DNA from: Euonymus europaeus
Taxonomy: Eukaryota; Streptophyta; Magnoliopsida; Celastrales; Celastraceae
Direction of reading: 5' to 3'
Assembly (NCBI GenBank): GCA_963580455.1
Contig: OY756967.1
Span: 17,220,022 to 17,284,021 of the forward strand
DNA length: 64,000 bases
The number at the start of each line of letters is the position of its first letter. The stretch's first letter is position 1. Below are positions 1-11,772 of this stretch, piece by piece. A program made the position numbers and the translations under genes. Below the pieces are notes generated by a model. It did no database searches. It had not been told where the DNA came from and saw only the letters and a program-made list of their open reading frames with translations.

Positions 1-2513
1 ATATCAAAATTATGTGAAAAAAGTTATTTTGTTTCAATAATTGTCTCCAAGTTAGAACCAAAAATCAAAAGATCATCCACATATAAGCATATAATCACAC
101 AAGCACCCGCAACATATTTAATATAAATATACTTATCACTTTCACTAATTCAAAAACCATTAGTTATCATCATATTATCAAAAATTTAATGCCATTGTTT
201 CGGGCTTGTTTCAAACCATAAGGTGATCTAGTAGGATTACAAACTTTACCACCTCTACTAGAATCTACAAACCCTTCAGGTTGATCCATATAAATTTCCT
301 CTTCTAACTCCCCATTTAAAAACGTAGTTTTTACATCCATTTGATGTATAACCATGTTATGAATCACAACAATAGCAATCAAAACTTTAATAGACGTAAT
401 CCTAGTCACAGGGGAATAAGTATAAAAAAGTCAATATTTTCCTTTTGCTTACAACCTTTTGCAACTAACCTAGCTTTATATTTATCAACTTAACCATCTA
501 TTTTTAAATTATTTGTCAACACCCATTTACAACCTATAGTCTTACACCCAGGTGCTAAACCAATAAGTTTCAAAGTTTTGTTAGACATTAAAGAGTCATA
601 TTCATCTTGAATGGTTTCCATCCAGAACTCAGCTTTTGAATAGGTAAGAGCTTCCTCTAATGATGAGGGATCTCCTTCAATTGTAAATGTGTAATAATCA
701 GTACCAAAATCTTATGCAATTCTAGGCCTCTTACTTCATGTAAGTTTAGTTTCTAGATTAGTATCTCTTTCATGAATTCTTTTTTCAACAATTTCAGAAG
801 AATCAAAACCCCCACTAATTCTCAATTTAAAAGGAAATTCATCCTCATAATAATCAGCATCAATCGATTCAATGATAACATTATTTTTTTATATCAAAAA
901 ATCAAGATGCTTTATTATTAGATGCATAACCTAAAAAGGCACATACTGCTGCTATAATATCAAGCTTATGATGCATCAGATAAGTAATCTAACATGATGA
1001 TGCAAAATTGTGTAATTTGTACAGCATCATGGAGAAGTCATTCATGCGACCCCCCTGGTTTTCTTGTATGAGGTAGGGATCAAAAGCCTTATCTCATGTA
1101 AGTGGGAAGGTGACACTACCACCAAGTTGATCAACATGCCAAACATTCACAAAAGTAGACAAAATATAAGCAAAAGTAGAAGCTTTACTCAAATCATAAA
1201 CATTAAGTTTGAACATGCCGTCACAAGTAAACTCTTTCGCAACAAACATCCAAGCCTTGGTAATCACATATTGATCACCCCCAAAGGTTTGGCTAAAATT
1301 ATCTTTATTGAGCGAAAACCCCGAAATTAAATTCTTCCTAATTTCTGGAGTCTGCAATACATTCTTTAATGTTAGTTTCTTGTCAGAAGTAAATTGTACA
1401 TCAACATCTCCAGTTCCCAAAACTTTGGTGGTGTGCGAATCACCAAGTAACACCTTTTCTTTGTTAGAATCAATATAACTTTTGGAGCAATTTCGATTGT
1501 TGCAAACATGCCTAGAGGCACCAGTGTCAATCCATCAACCTTTAGAAATAATAATAGAGTTTACCTCTGAAATCAATGCAACAAGTGATTCTTCTTCGGT
1601 CACATTAGTGTGTGGTGCAAATTGACATTTTTGGCAATTCCTAGCATAGTGTCCAGGTTTTCCAAAAACAAAACGATTATTCCCAAAATTATTGTTTTGC
1701 TTATTAAAAGATTTGCCATTGTTTTGGGCAAAACTTCCATATTTTTTATTTGGAAAAAACAGTGGCTTACTCTTCATTACCTTGGGATGAGATCTCAAAT
1801 TTTATGGTGATTCACCTTTGGCTTGTTGGGAATTTGTAGAACCAACAACATTTACCTTAACTGTTAATTGACCATGCTCATCTTTTAGATCCTATAGCCT
1901 TGACTCCTCTTCGATACAAAGCTTCATGATTAGAGTCTCCATTGAAAATTCTTTTGATTTGTAACGCAAGCTATTTTTGAAATCCTTCTAGGATGGAGGC
2001 AGCTTGTCAATAAGAATAGCCACTTGAAACTGTTCATCCATCTTCATCCCTTCGGATGTTATTTTTTATATTATCTTATGGAGGTCATGACACTGATAAA
2101 CTATTGTTCGATTATCAGTCATAAAATATTTTAAATATCTACTTATAGCATTTTTTTGCTCCAACTTCCTCGGTGTCGTATTTTTTCTAAAGTGCACTCC
2201 ACACATCAGCAGCAGTTGCAAGGTCAGCATAGTAGTCATAGAGATCATCCATCAAGCTATTGAGGATCAAGTTCTTGTAGTTGTAATCATTCTTTGTCTA
2301 GACTTGAGTAGCTATGGTACCACTATAGGCTTCTTCACCAGCAATTATCAGATTGGGCTGAGTTAAAACATCAGCTATTTTTTGTGTCTTAAGATAGAAC
2401 ATCATCTTAGCCTTCCACCTCTTGAAATGTTGGTCTTGGAATTTGAAAGGCTGATTGTGGTTGGGTTGGTCAGAAACAAGATTGATAGGATTGGGAATTG
2501 GATTAGGATCCAT
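1..2513 (-). mobile_element. Degenerate Ty1/Copia retrotransposon, gag to RT, running off the left edge
   Basis: Read on the minus strand, a broken Copia polyprotein descends from about 2513. The gag start (MDPNPIPNP, then FKFQDQHFKRWKAKM) is at 2513-2298. A decayed CCHC knuckle (KPGHYARNCQKC) lies near 1640. The protease motif WIDTGASRHVC is near 1540, and the GAG-pre-integrase stretch ends in VWH near 1110. A piece that looks like the end of integrase (FLGYA) follows near 940, so the integrase core is deleted. The reverse transcriptase comes next (KARLVAKG near 480, MDVKTTFLNGELEEEIYMDQPEGF near 320, YVDD near 90). Stops and frame changes occur throughout, so it is not functional. Neither LTR was recognised; the 3' part lies outside the window. 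Confidence 0.85.
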
Positions 2514-3039
2514 GATGTCAAAATCACTTTAAAATTGATAGAAAAATAACCTAGAAAAAAAAAGAATCAAGGCAGAGGCACGAACTAGGTCACTCTCTTT
2601 AAAGTGATTTCATGCCTTCACAAAGTTTGTGTAGAGAAGGAAAGAATCACTCCATGATACAACAACCCCTCAAGAAACCAACAAAAAATGCACACTTTTC
2701 TGCATCAAAAGTATACATATAGACTACATACCCACACAAGAATCTGTCTATTATTGCGGCCTGTAACAGCTATATCCATTAAGGAATTAAAAATCCCCTT
2801 AAAAATCTACCCCATAACAGCAGTTTATAATAGCTATAACATATGCGAATTAGTCTTATAACTTCTTCCCATCATCTCCCATGATTTATAATAACTGTTT
2901 TTAATTTTGAAAATCAAAACACACTCTTTATGCTTAGACAAAGTGGGTCTAGAATCATATTTTAAAAAAATACTACAACAATTAGCACTTAGCATCCTTT
3001 TAGAATCTTGGCTCTCATCTAGTTTAAATATTTATTTGG
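2514..3039. other. Probable 5' leader/LTR remnant of the minus-strand Copia relic
   Basis: No gene is visible. This stretch lies directly upstream (minus sense) of the Copia gag start, so it should hold its leader and 5' LTR. I could not recognise a primer binding site or LTR ends. From about 3000 it merges into sequence resembling intron 3 of the squalene synthase gene. Confidence 0.35.
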
Positions 3040-3725
3040 TATAAGTTGGCACAAAAGAGGACAAGGTGCTCACGAACCAGTTTCATCAGGTTGCAACTAC
3101 TTTTCTGGAGCTTGGGAAGGGGTAACTTCTGTTGTAACTTCGGGCTTGACTATCTATAAGTGTCCTTTATGCGTTGGAAATAATTGAATGAACAATCCAC
3201 TAAACTGACTGAAGTCTAAATCCAAAATTATTTACCATTCCCCACAATATACTAAAAACACGACTTTCTGAACTTTGGAGCAATAAAATGATATTCATTT
3301 TCTCATATTGATTTTCAGATATTTAATATGTGTGTTATTATAGTGCTCATTCTTGTGATATTAACAAAATGCAGAGACTCTTAAATAACTGTGTGTTTAT
3401 CTTGAGTGACTTGAGTCATTTTGTCAATTACCTAAAGTATCATTTTTACTAATTAAAACTGATTTTTCCATTCCTTATATGTTTATTTTGCTTAGTTACT
3501 TTTTTTTTTGGAAAAAAGGAGGTGGTTAAGACTGATCATAGAAAATGCACGTTATTAGTGATTATCCAGAAAATATAGAGGAGAAACCTAAGTCACGCAT
3601 GTTTTGGCCTCGTGAGATCTAGAGTAAATTTGTTAGCAAACTTAAGGTTCTTTTTCCTTTCTATCATATGTTGATATTATGGTAGTACTTTCGTCTTTCT
3701 TGGTTACATCCAGTATGAAACAGGT
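3040..3725 (+). pseudogene. Squalene synthase pseudogene, 5' fragment (exon 4 and exon 7 remnants)
   Basis: Positions 3046-3118 match exon 4 of the intact SQS gene (31779-31854), including the shared GGAGCTTGGGAA and GGGTAACTTCT at the splice donor. About 3550-3640 matches exon 7 (32713-32817): the MFWPREI segment is readable, but the Trp codon that follows is TAG. Similarity continues into introns 4 and 7 (for example CATCCAGTATGAAA at 3708-3721 and 32880-32893). This is therefore a genomic duplicate, not a processed copy. Exons 5 and 6 are missing between the two matches. The fragment ends near 3725, where a Copia scrap begins. The remainder of the same dead copy probably resumes at 22545. 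Confidence 0.85.
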
Positions 3726-3739
3726 CACATGTTCACATT

Positions 3740-4060
3740 TTTAATGTCATTGTGTTATTTGCATATGTTCAATTGTATAGAAGCATGGTTAGTAGTTTGA
3801 TGTACCTCGCTACCAAAGACCTGATTATCCATTTGCTGCATGTCTTTTATCTCACTTTATGCAAGAACCTAGTCCAAGTCGCTATGGAACAGCTAGAAGG
3901 GTTCTTAGGGGTGGTTGCTAAATACAAATATGTTTTTGCTAAATGCAGGCCTAGGTGTAGGAGTGTCAGAGTTTATATACTTCGTTGTCATTCAATATTT
4001 GACCTTTTACCAAGTCGATATTTCTGCCTTTTGAGGGACCAAGTTGGTAACTGGAAATAG
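3740..4060 (+). mobile_element. Copia RT/RNase H scrap
   Basis: The translation LYRSMVSSLMYLATKD matches the Copia RT-RNase H connection (consensus Y-R-S-L-V-G-S-L-x-Y-L-T-A-T-R-P-D). Another frame then gives YGTARRVLRGG, which matches the RVLRYxKGT segment. It is 5' and 3' truncated, frameshifted and without LTRs. It sits at the end of the SQS pseudogene fragment and probably marks one of the insertions that broke that copy. Confidence 0.65.
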
Positions 4061-4354
4061 CCAAACAAAGGTGACAGAAAAGCACGTACACTTGTTAAAC
4101 ATAATCATCAGCTTAAGATTCACTTGTACCCATTTGTGTTCTTGAGAACTTTTTTAGTTAAATGAAAACAAAAAATGAACTGGAAACAAGAAAGAAAGAA
4201 AAGAAAAGTATAAAATATTCGACTAGAAGTAAAACAAATGTTACAAGGATACAATCACAAACATTCTCAACTACATCAAAGGAATTAAATCACCAAACAA
4301 ACTAATCAGAATCTAAATTCACATTTGGCTGTGATACATTCAATTGATTCCATA
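4061..4354. other. 3' flank of the MULE-OTU gene
   Basis: No coding capacity is seen. By position this is the 3' non-coding end of the minus-strand MULE and perhaps its terminal inverted repeat. I could not pair it with sequence near 11.7-13.0 kb. An AAAG/GAAA-rich stretch lies near 4185-4215. Confidence 0.4.
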
Positions 4355-6711
4355 TCAACCTATAATCAAGGAAATTTGTTCATAAAGTAATCTCCACTGT
4401 GCTGCACATTGGTGCCTGAATGTGCCCCATTGAAGCATGATTGGAGGCATTGGAGAATTAGGGACCAATGATACCTCCACAAAATGGTTTTGATTAACAC
4501 AGCCAAGACATATGACACGTTGTTGTTATGGTGGTGGTGGGGCATACCGCAAAGGAAGAAACGCCATGGATTGGTTTTCACTTATTACAATGAAAGCAAC
4601 ATTGTAACATGATGCAATCAGATGACCCATGTCTGGCAAATTCATTCAATGAGCTACCGGTGCTGATATGTATCTCTCAAAAAATGTCAATGATTGTCTT
4701 ATAAATGAAAACCTTTCCCACGTTCCATACAAGGACGCATATTCATCAGCGTTGTTTTTAAGCTCTGTTAGCATATCATATCTTACACGAGCCCATGCAT
4801 TTTCACCTTCTTCCATTTGCAATGCCACTGCAACACTGCGAAAACTACAATTTCCATCAGCAACGACATCAGTCACATATATAATATACGGATGCATGTG
4901 ACTTGGAAACTGGTTATAATAGGCTGAACTATTGTGGATAATCTCATCGACTAAACTGTTATCCATTCTCTCATTAATCGAATTTCTATGCATTCTCTCA
5001 GCAACCGAACTGCTATGCATTCTTTCATCGACCGAAGTAGTATGTATTCTCTCATCGATCGAGAACCTCCGTGTTGATGAAAAATGTGGAACATAAGTTG
5101 ATGAACAACTGTGTTGGCTTTGCAATATCGAAGAATCATTAGCCTCTGCATATTTCATTCCAGAAGAATTTCATCCAACATTTAAGTCAACTTTTTTCTT
5201 TGAATTATGTCGCCCACGACCTTGCTTCTTCACCTTTGGCTCTGCAAGTAAAGTAGATGAGGGATTGATAATTTCACGTAATTTCTGTAGCAATCGAAAT
5301 TTACCAGGTCTCGATTGTTTTTAAAAATTTTCCGTGAATAAATCAATCTCAACAGTGCAGTTTATATCATCCTCCTCCAATGTAGTGGTGGGCTTGAAGT
5401 CTAGCTTTCTCCATAATGGATCAATTGAAGATCTCATGTGTGCAAGGCAACCCGTGAGATAATTGGATTTGACAACCACAGAGTTCAGGATCATGGCCAA
5501 CATTATTAGAACGTTTCACCTCTGCCAAAATATGATATAACATAGCAGTTGAAGCAAAACCTCTTACTTCGTTAAATATTAAAGTTCTGAAATCATGTTG
5601 CACAAAATTGACACTTTTTTCGAGTGATGCTTTGATAGAAGTGGATTTTGCATCCAAAAGACTGTGAACCTGTGACCAGACAGACACAAAATTTTCCATT
5701 GAATTTTGTAAATATTTGTTCAGCTTTGCATGTTGGCTTTCAGCTCGATTTGTAGTCCTATTACCGAAATGCATCGATTTATTAGCCTAAGCAGCAACAA
5801 ATTTCTCCTTATATTTATCGAGCCACACCGATCTGATATAATTTATAGCTCTTGGATACTTGTGGAATAAGTGTTCGATAGATAAATCAATGCATTTCAA
5901 TGAAAAATCAACTAAAATGATAAATGATTTTTTGGATAGATACCCGTGGAATAATTGTCGCCTTATGAGATAATCTTCAACGGTTTCAGAGTCCTCCAGA
6001 TAATTCCACATGGAATTGAAATTGTCCTAGGTCTTTTTATCTTCAAATAGTTTCTTACAATTCACTGCTAAATTTCTTCCAATATGTCATTTGCATAATA
6101 GAGCAGTTGACTCTGGGAAGACACGACCAACAACATTCATCAGCTAAATCTCTGTCAGTCAACACCACCCGTGGTGATAAACACCCATCCATAGCAGCCT
6201 TCAAACAACTTAACGCCCACGTGAAATTATCTTCTTTCTCAAATTGAAGGAATACAAAAGTAACACAAAAAAGTCATCTCCGTAGAAGTAACACCAACAA
6301 TTTTGAAAAATGGCATATGAAACCTATTAGTCTTATATGTTGATTCCATAAGCAAAATGTGTGGAAAGGCACGTAATAAATCTAAGGAACGAGGATGAGC
6401 AAAAAATAAGTCTTGAACCTGGTTGGACTCACTGTCACTTGTATACCATGATACATAATCATGTTGACTTAGCAGGTACATTAATTGTTGCATTTGATTT
6501 CTCCCTGCCATTTCAGCAACTCGTTGTTTCTGGCGAGCATTATAAATCGTCTTTATTGTCGTCACATTCTTTGGGTTTCTGTCCTTCAACATAGATAATA
6601 TTTCACGTGGCTTCACAAAATTCTGTGACAAATCAATCATGATGTTAGTTTCACCCTATGAAAATCTACCAGCATATGCATGACCTTCCATGTAAGTTGC
6701 AGCAGGATGAT

Positions 6712-8803
6712 TGTGAGATCCCGACCCAAAAATATTATGTTTGGTTAAATTTTAAGTAATAAATTATTGAAAAATGGGTTCGAAGTGATAACGGACCATT
6801 GGAAGTGTATAAGGCCTAAATGATAGTTTTTGAACTAGGTTCGGTAAATCAGTCATAACTTTTAGCACAGATGTCTATTTCGGGCCCATAATATATCAAA
6901 TCGAAGCTAAGAACGAGACGGAGCTAAAAATGTAAGGCCACACGCCTAGGAGGTCGCCTAGGCGTGTACAAAAGTTGCACGGGACAATGGGTTCAAAATT
7001 TAAACTTAAGGTCAATGCACCTAGGCGCAAATTCTGAGCGCCTAGGCGCTCCCCGAGCTGTTAAAAGCCAGTGCGCGACCAGAACTTAATCGTTGTGAAA
7101 AATTCCAACTTTTAGAGAGAGAGAGAGAGAAAAAAAATAGAGAGATAAAGAGAGATTCTTGAGAGATTTCAAGGATTGAAGCTTGGATTGAAGAATAGAA
7201 GAAGATTAAAGAAGAGTTTGACAAAGTTGGAGGGATTTGAGGTAAGTTTATAGTTTTCCATAAAACCTAGGGTTTTTGTAATTTCGAATGGAACTTCGAA
7301 TGGCTGTTTTAGAATGACTATAGAGGTTAAGTCTATATATGTTGATATATACTAGGTTGTTTGGAGATTTGGTGGATTGAAGGTTTGAAGGCTTGAACTT
7401 AACATATTTGGGTTCTAGAGAGAGAAAGGTAATTTTCTCTTAAGTTGTTGGTTTGATTTATGTTGATTATGGTTATGGGGGATTAATTTGTGGGATTGGG
7501 TGATGAATTTGCTATATGGTAGGTTCGGAAACTCAAACCCTAGAATTTGGGAAAAACTTGTAGCTTGTGATAGCTTGGAATTGAGGTAGAGATTCTTATC
7601 CCATTTTCTATCGTATTGTTCTTCTCTAAAGAGCGGTTGAAATTCTTCATTGGTCTTTATTATTTGTGTTCTTGCCTAAATTGTTCCTTAGGAAGAACGA
7701 ACCTTGTTGTTGGTTATTGAAGAATTTGCATACCCTTTGAATGCTTAATCATCTATTAGACATGATAAACCTCGTTCATGCATCATGTAGTTATGTACAT
7801 ATATAGGATTGTTATATATACGAGCTTCTTTTGCATGACATTATTGGACATGAATTATAGATGCATTGGGTCTACGAGTATGGACTCGTAGTATCCTTAG
7901 GTTATACTTTTGTGATGATGTTGGATACCGAATGGGCACATTGTTCCCGAAAATCGGGATTTCCATGGTGTAGGTGCACCTATAGTCATTCCGGGGCAAG
8001 TGCAAGGGTTCCGATGATTTTCCGGAATATTCGTTAACTAGTGCCAGGCGCTGTAGGGTGTAGCCCGAGGTTATACATTGTTGTGACATTTTAGGATGTC
8101 ATGTTGCTGCATTGAGCTTGTTTCATTATTCAGCCTTTACGTTCTTATGATTCATTTTGTTTTCCCTACTGAGCCTCCTGCTCACCCTATTACTTTTCTA
8201 TATCCTTCAGGTGAGACTGGTGCTGAGAACCAGGCTGCGGATCAGTAGGAGGCGACGTGACATGGAAGGCCACCCTAGGAGCACTAGGATATGTATTTGG
8301 TTGTTTGAGAACCTTGGTTATGAATTAAGTACATGTAGTACTTTTATTGGTTGACTGTTATGTTGCTTAAATACCTTTTCGGTATGTTTGATGGATGGTC
8401 GGGGGGTATGCCGTGTGATCGGGACTCCCGTACTTGGATATAGGACCTTGGGTCCGGATTGATAGACTTTGATAGTCTCTGATAATATTATTGATATGAA
8501 TATGTTTTGCTTATTGATTGCATGTGATTAGGAGGCCTGAGGCCATGCCTAGAGTGTGAATGTGGTTAGATGGCCAGAGGCCCTGTTAGGCTGCGGAACT
8601 TCTCTGATTATTATTGATTATTATTTTTCGTGTTAAATGGGATGTGACTCCGGGTTGGCACCCTTCGATATACGGGGAGGTGCTGTCGGATTTCTGTTAG
8701 AATCCGGGGTTAGGTTGGCGTGTGGTGAGGTCCTTAGTGACGGGGCACACGCCTAAAGTGGCGCTCCCGGCTCAGTGCGTGAATTCTGGGTCAGGGCGTC
8801 ACA
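6712..8803. mobile_element. Solo LTR 1 (2,092 bp), TSD ATGAT, inside the MULE gene
   Basis: The ends are TGTGAGATCCCGACCC and GGGCGTCACA (TGTGA/TCACA inverted ends), flanked by ATGAT at 6707-6711 and 8804-8808. No gag or pol is inside. Removing the LTR and one ATGAT restores the MULE reading through GIHNHPA. The start resembles the reverse complement of the end of solo LTR 4 (TGTAATATCCCGAACCC), and both carry a TTCAGGTGAGA segment, so the two belong to one family in opposite orientations. A (GA)n tract lies near 7115-7130. Superfamily not established; the TGTxAxxxCCCGA start suggests Gypsy. Confidence 0.85.
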
Positions 8804-8879
8804 ATGATTATGGATCCCAAACATAACCTTCAGACTCCAATCATCTCCAGTTGTCAAATTCATACATTTTAAACGAAAT

Positions 8880-10224
8880 TGTTATGTCGTTAGTAACAAT
8901 TTAATATAATCTTATAACTGTACAAATAATATATAATTGACAAGTAAAAGTCGATCCCACAAGGAGTGATACTAATAAATATACAACCTAACACTTGAAT
9001 ATAATTTACACATAATAGTAAAGGGGGTTTTAAATCTTATAACATAGAATAAAACAAACACATTAGTATTAAAAATAAGAATATTAAGTGACGAGTTTCA
9101 ATTTCTAAAAATCCTTGCTAGGACTCACTATCCACCACAAAACAATCAAACAATTTATAAGAAATGGTAGATTGAAATTTTCAATAAAAATATAATGACA
9201 ACATTCACAACAAGGTCATGATCAAACTCAAGTTGTATGATTCTCTCTTAGGTGCATGTACAGTGCATGGTGTTTACCTCAGTACGTGTATTCTTAATTG
9301 AAATCTAGCATGGTATTTGCATCAATTAACAATTAAAAACCCAATAAGAGAAAAGAGAATATGAATGTTACAAGAATCCTAATACATGGTGTTTGTACTT
9401 AGATATTCAAGAATTGATTTTTCATAATTCGTTTAACCAAATTATATGTTGCAAATAAGAACATATTCAACAGGGTAATTGATCTTGTTCTACAACATTT
9501 AACTCTAATACATGTTTCAAAGTTAGCTAATCAAAGAAACAAAAATATTAGAATTCAAATATCATGGAAAAATCAAAATCATCATTCTTATAAGAAAATT
9601 TGCAATCCACACCACACAACTTATATAATTGAAATCATGTTTAGGACTTCAAAGTTAAGCCCTAACTACAAAAGTTTAATTATACATAATCAAGCAAAAT
9701 ATAAAACATAAGAAATACAAGCTAAGGAATACAACCCTTTTTCTCCTTCTTTGTTCTTCCTCCAAAAGATTTCTTCTTCTTGCTTTGTTTCTTCAATTCT
9801 TCAAATCTTGGAATTTTGGAATTTTGGAATCTTGAAATCTTGCTATCCTCCATCATCAAAGACCTCATTTCCTTTTATAGACAAAATATTATGTAAATAT
9901 CATGATATTTTAAATACAAAAATAATAAAATAAAAAATATCACATATATAAATATTATACAAATAAATATCACACATACAAATATCATGATATTTATTTA
10001 GGCAAATGATGGTGATGTCATGAATGACATATTTTTACTTATAGATAAAGAATTTCACAATTACTTAGGTTAAATGACAAGGAAGCAAAATTTCATTTAA
10101 AATAATAAAGTGATGCCCAAAATAATATTTGGAGTTTAATGCACAAATACATCACTTTAAACCTTAATCATTTATAAATGCCTATATGTAATCAATTTTA
10201 GAATGTATATTCTGGCACTTATCA
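8880..10224. mobile_element. Solo LTR 2 (1,345 bp), TSD GAAAT, inside the MULE gene
   Basis: It starts TGTTATGTCG and ends GGCACTTATCA. GAAAT occurs on both sides (8875-8879 and 10225-10229). Removing it with one GAAAT rejoins the MULE zinc region across Asn-Cys-Pro-Phe-Arg-Leu. It is AT-rich with no coding domain. Near the left end it carries GTCGATCCCACAAGGAGT, which resembles ATCGAATCCACAGGGACT in solo LTR 3, suggesting related families. Confidence 0.85.
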
Positions 10225-10722
10225 GAAATGGACAGTTTCATTTTTTAGTACCAGTTGATTTTGATGACCGATATTGTCCACTTTGCTCACATTGCAGTGT
10301 CAGTTTAGGCATTTGACCAAATTGACCTTTATTTGAACTGCCAATAATCGCAATAAATCCAGTGCTCGTCCTATATCTCGTGCTCATTTGATCAAATTTT
10401 TACGAAAATGAAATATCTAATAAAAATATATTAATATTATTTCAAATTTAAAATATTACAAAATAAAATATTGATGTAATTATTATACCCATTAGATGTG
10501 AATTGTTCTGTATAATCCGTTTCTGCTTGATAATTGTTTGATTCTGCTTTCATCGTGCTGTGTTGATCATTCTGTTATACATTAAATAACCAAATTAGTT
10601 TACAATAATAACATTAGAAAGAACTTATAATCACACATGTTTATGAAAAGTAGAATTTTTACCTCCGTTGAATAGCTTGACAAATGTAAGTCTTCACCCC
10701 AAAATTTAAAATATTCATCCAT

Positions 10723-10924
10723 AATTTATAAAATAATAATTATGAGATTAAAAATAATGGATATGTTAGAAAAACTTAAAAGAGATAAGAGAGAAGTGAA
10801 AAACGATTGAGAGGCAATCAAGTTTTTCTGGTTGTAGTTAATGAAGGAAACTTCACTTCCTTTTATAGTGAAAGAGAAGAAACTCTACTTCTTAAATTTA
10901 ACTACTTTTTTCATTAAGAGTATT
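10723..10924 (-). promoter_or_regulatory. Putative promoter and 5' UTR of the MULE-OTU gene
   Basis: On the minus strand a TATA box (CACTATAAAAGG) lies at 10857-10868, about 140 bp upstream of the ATG at 10722-10720. An AG-rich leader is in between. No other long open frame starts here. Assigned by position and motif only. Confidence 0.5.
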
Positions 10925-11767
10925 TTTTTTTACCGACTACAATTGGTCAAAAGTTAAAGCATTTGTTTGACTGACATTTTGTACAAACTGGTCAAAAGTA
11001 AAAACATTTGTTTGACTAACATTCCATACAAATTTCTATCAGCCTTCGGTGCATTGGTATCAGTAAGAACAATTACTTTTGTCAGTAATAATATTTTTTT
11101 TGACTGACAACAATTGGTCAAAAAGTAAAAGCATTTGTTTGACTGACATTCCGTACAAATCTCTGTCAGTCTTCAGTGCATTGGTATCAGTAAGAACAAC
11201 TGCTTTTGTTAGTAATAATATTTTTTTGACTGACAACAATTGGCCAAAAGGTTAAAGCATTTGTTTGACTGACATTGCGTACAAATCTTTGTCAATCTTC
11301 AGTGCATTGGTATCAGTAAGAACAACTACTTTTGTCAGTAATAATATTTTTTTGACTGACAATAATTGGTCAAAAAGTAAAAGCATTTGTTTGACTGACA
11401 TTCCATACAAATTTTTGTCAGCCTTCGGTGCATTGGTATCAGTAAGAACAACTACTTTTGTCAGTAATAATATTTTTTTTGACTGACAACAATTGATCAA
11501 AAAGTTAAAGCATTTGTTTGACTGACATTCCATACAAATCTCTGTCAACCTTCAGTGCATTGGTATTATTAAGAATAATTACTTTTGTCAGTAATAATAT
11601 TTTTTTGACTGACAACAACTGGTCAAATAGTTAAAACATTTGTTTGACTGACATTTCATACAAATCTCTGTCAGTCTTCAGTGCATTGATATCAGTAAGA
11701 ATAACTACTTTTGTCAGTAATAATATTTTTTTAACTGACAATAATTGGCCTAAAAGTTAAAGCATTT
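10925..11767. repeat. Tandem array of a ~126-bp repeat, about 6.5 copies
   Basis: The marker GCATTGGTATCAGTAAGAAC recurs at 11051, 11178, 11304, 11430, 11557 and 11683, a period of 126-127 bp. Each unit also carries TTTGACTGACA, CAATTGGTCAAAA and TTTGTCAGTAATAATATTTTT. The period equals 42 codons, so repeat-encoded open frames appear but are not genes. The array lies just upstream of the MULE-OTU promoter and is cut on the right by solo LTR 3. It may be the subterminal repeat of that MULE. Confidence 0.9.
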
Positions 11768-11772
11768 ATACC

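Larger units (their letters stand above)
4355..10722 (-). pseudogene. Mutator-like (MULE) transposase fused to OTU-like cysteine peptidase, inactive
   Basis: Read on the minus strand, the frame starts at 10722 (MDEYFKFWGEDLHLSS), crosses a likely intron, and reaches a FAR1-type N-terminal zinc region at about 10400-8810 (TGFIAIIGSSNKG, LTLQCEQSGQY, GIHNHPA). The MULE transposase core follows (6640-5787; VKPREILSMLKDRN, ILLMESTYKTN, then VLTDRDLA in another frame). A SWIM-type finger comes next (CGCQIQLSHGLPCTHEI, near 5430-5480), then an OTU domain (5158-4355) with the Cys-box DGNCSFR near 4850 and the His-box NQNHFVEV near 4430. In related MULEs the first catalytic Asp lies in IDCTYKTN; here it reads Glu (MESTYKTN). 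Several stops and frameshifts are present (a zinc-region Cys codon has become TGA; a TGA lies just after the OTU core). Two solo LTRs interrupt the zinc region, and removing each with one target-site copy rejoins the frame. OTU peptidases cleave ubiquitin-type links; in MULEs their role is unknown. It is a dead transposon gene, not a host deubiquitinase. Confidence 0.88.

Noticed and set aside
4646..5158. OTU-domain gene as a host deubiquitinase
   Set aside because: The frame is continuous with a MULE transposase, has stops and a frameshift, and lies between transposon ends.
11252..11548. 98-codon open frame on the minus strand with internally repeated residues
   Set aside because: It is a by-product of the 126-bp tandem array, whose period is 42 codons; no start context or homology.
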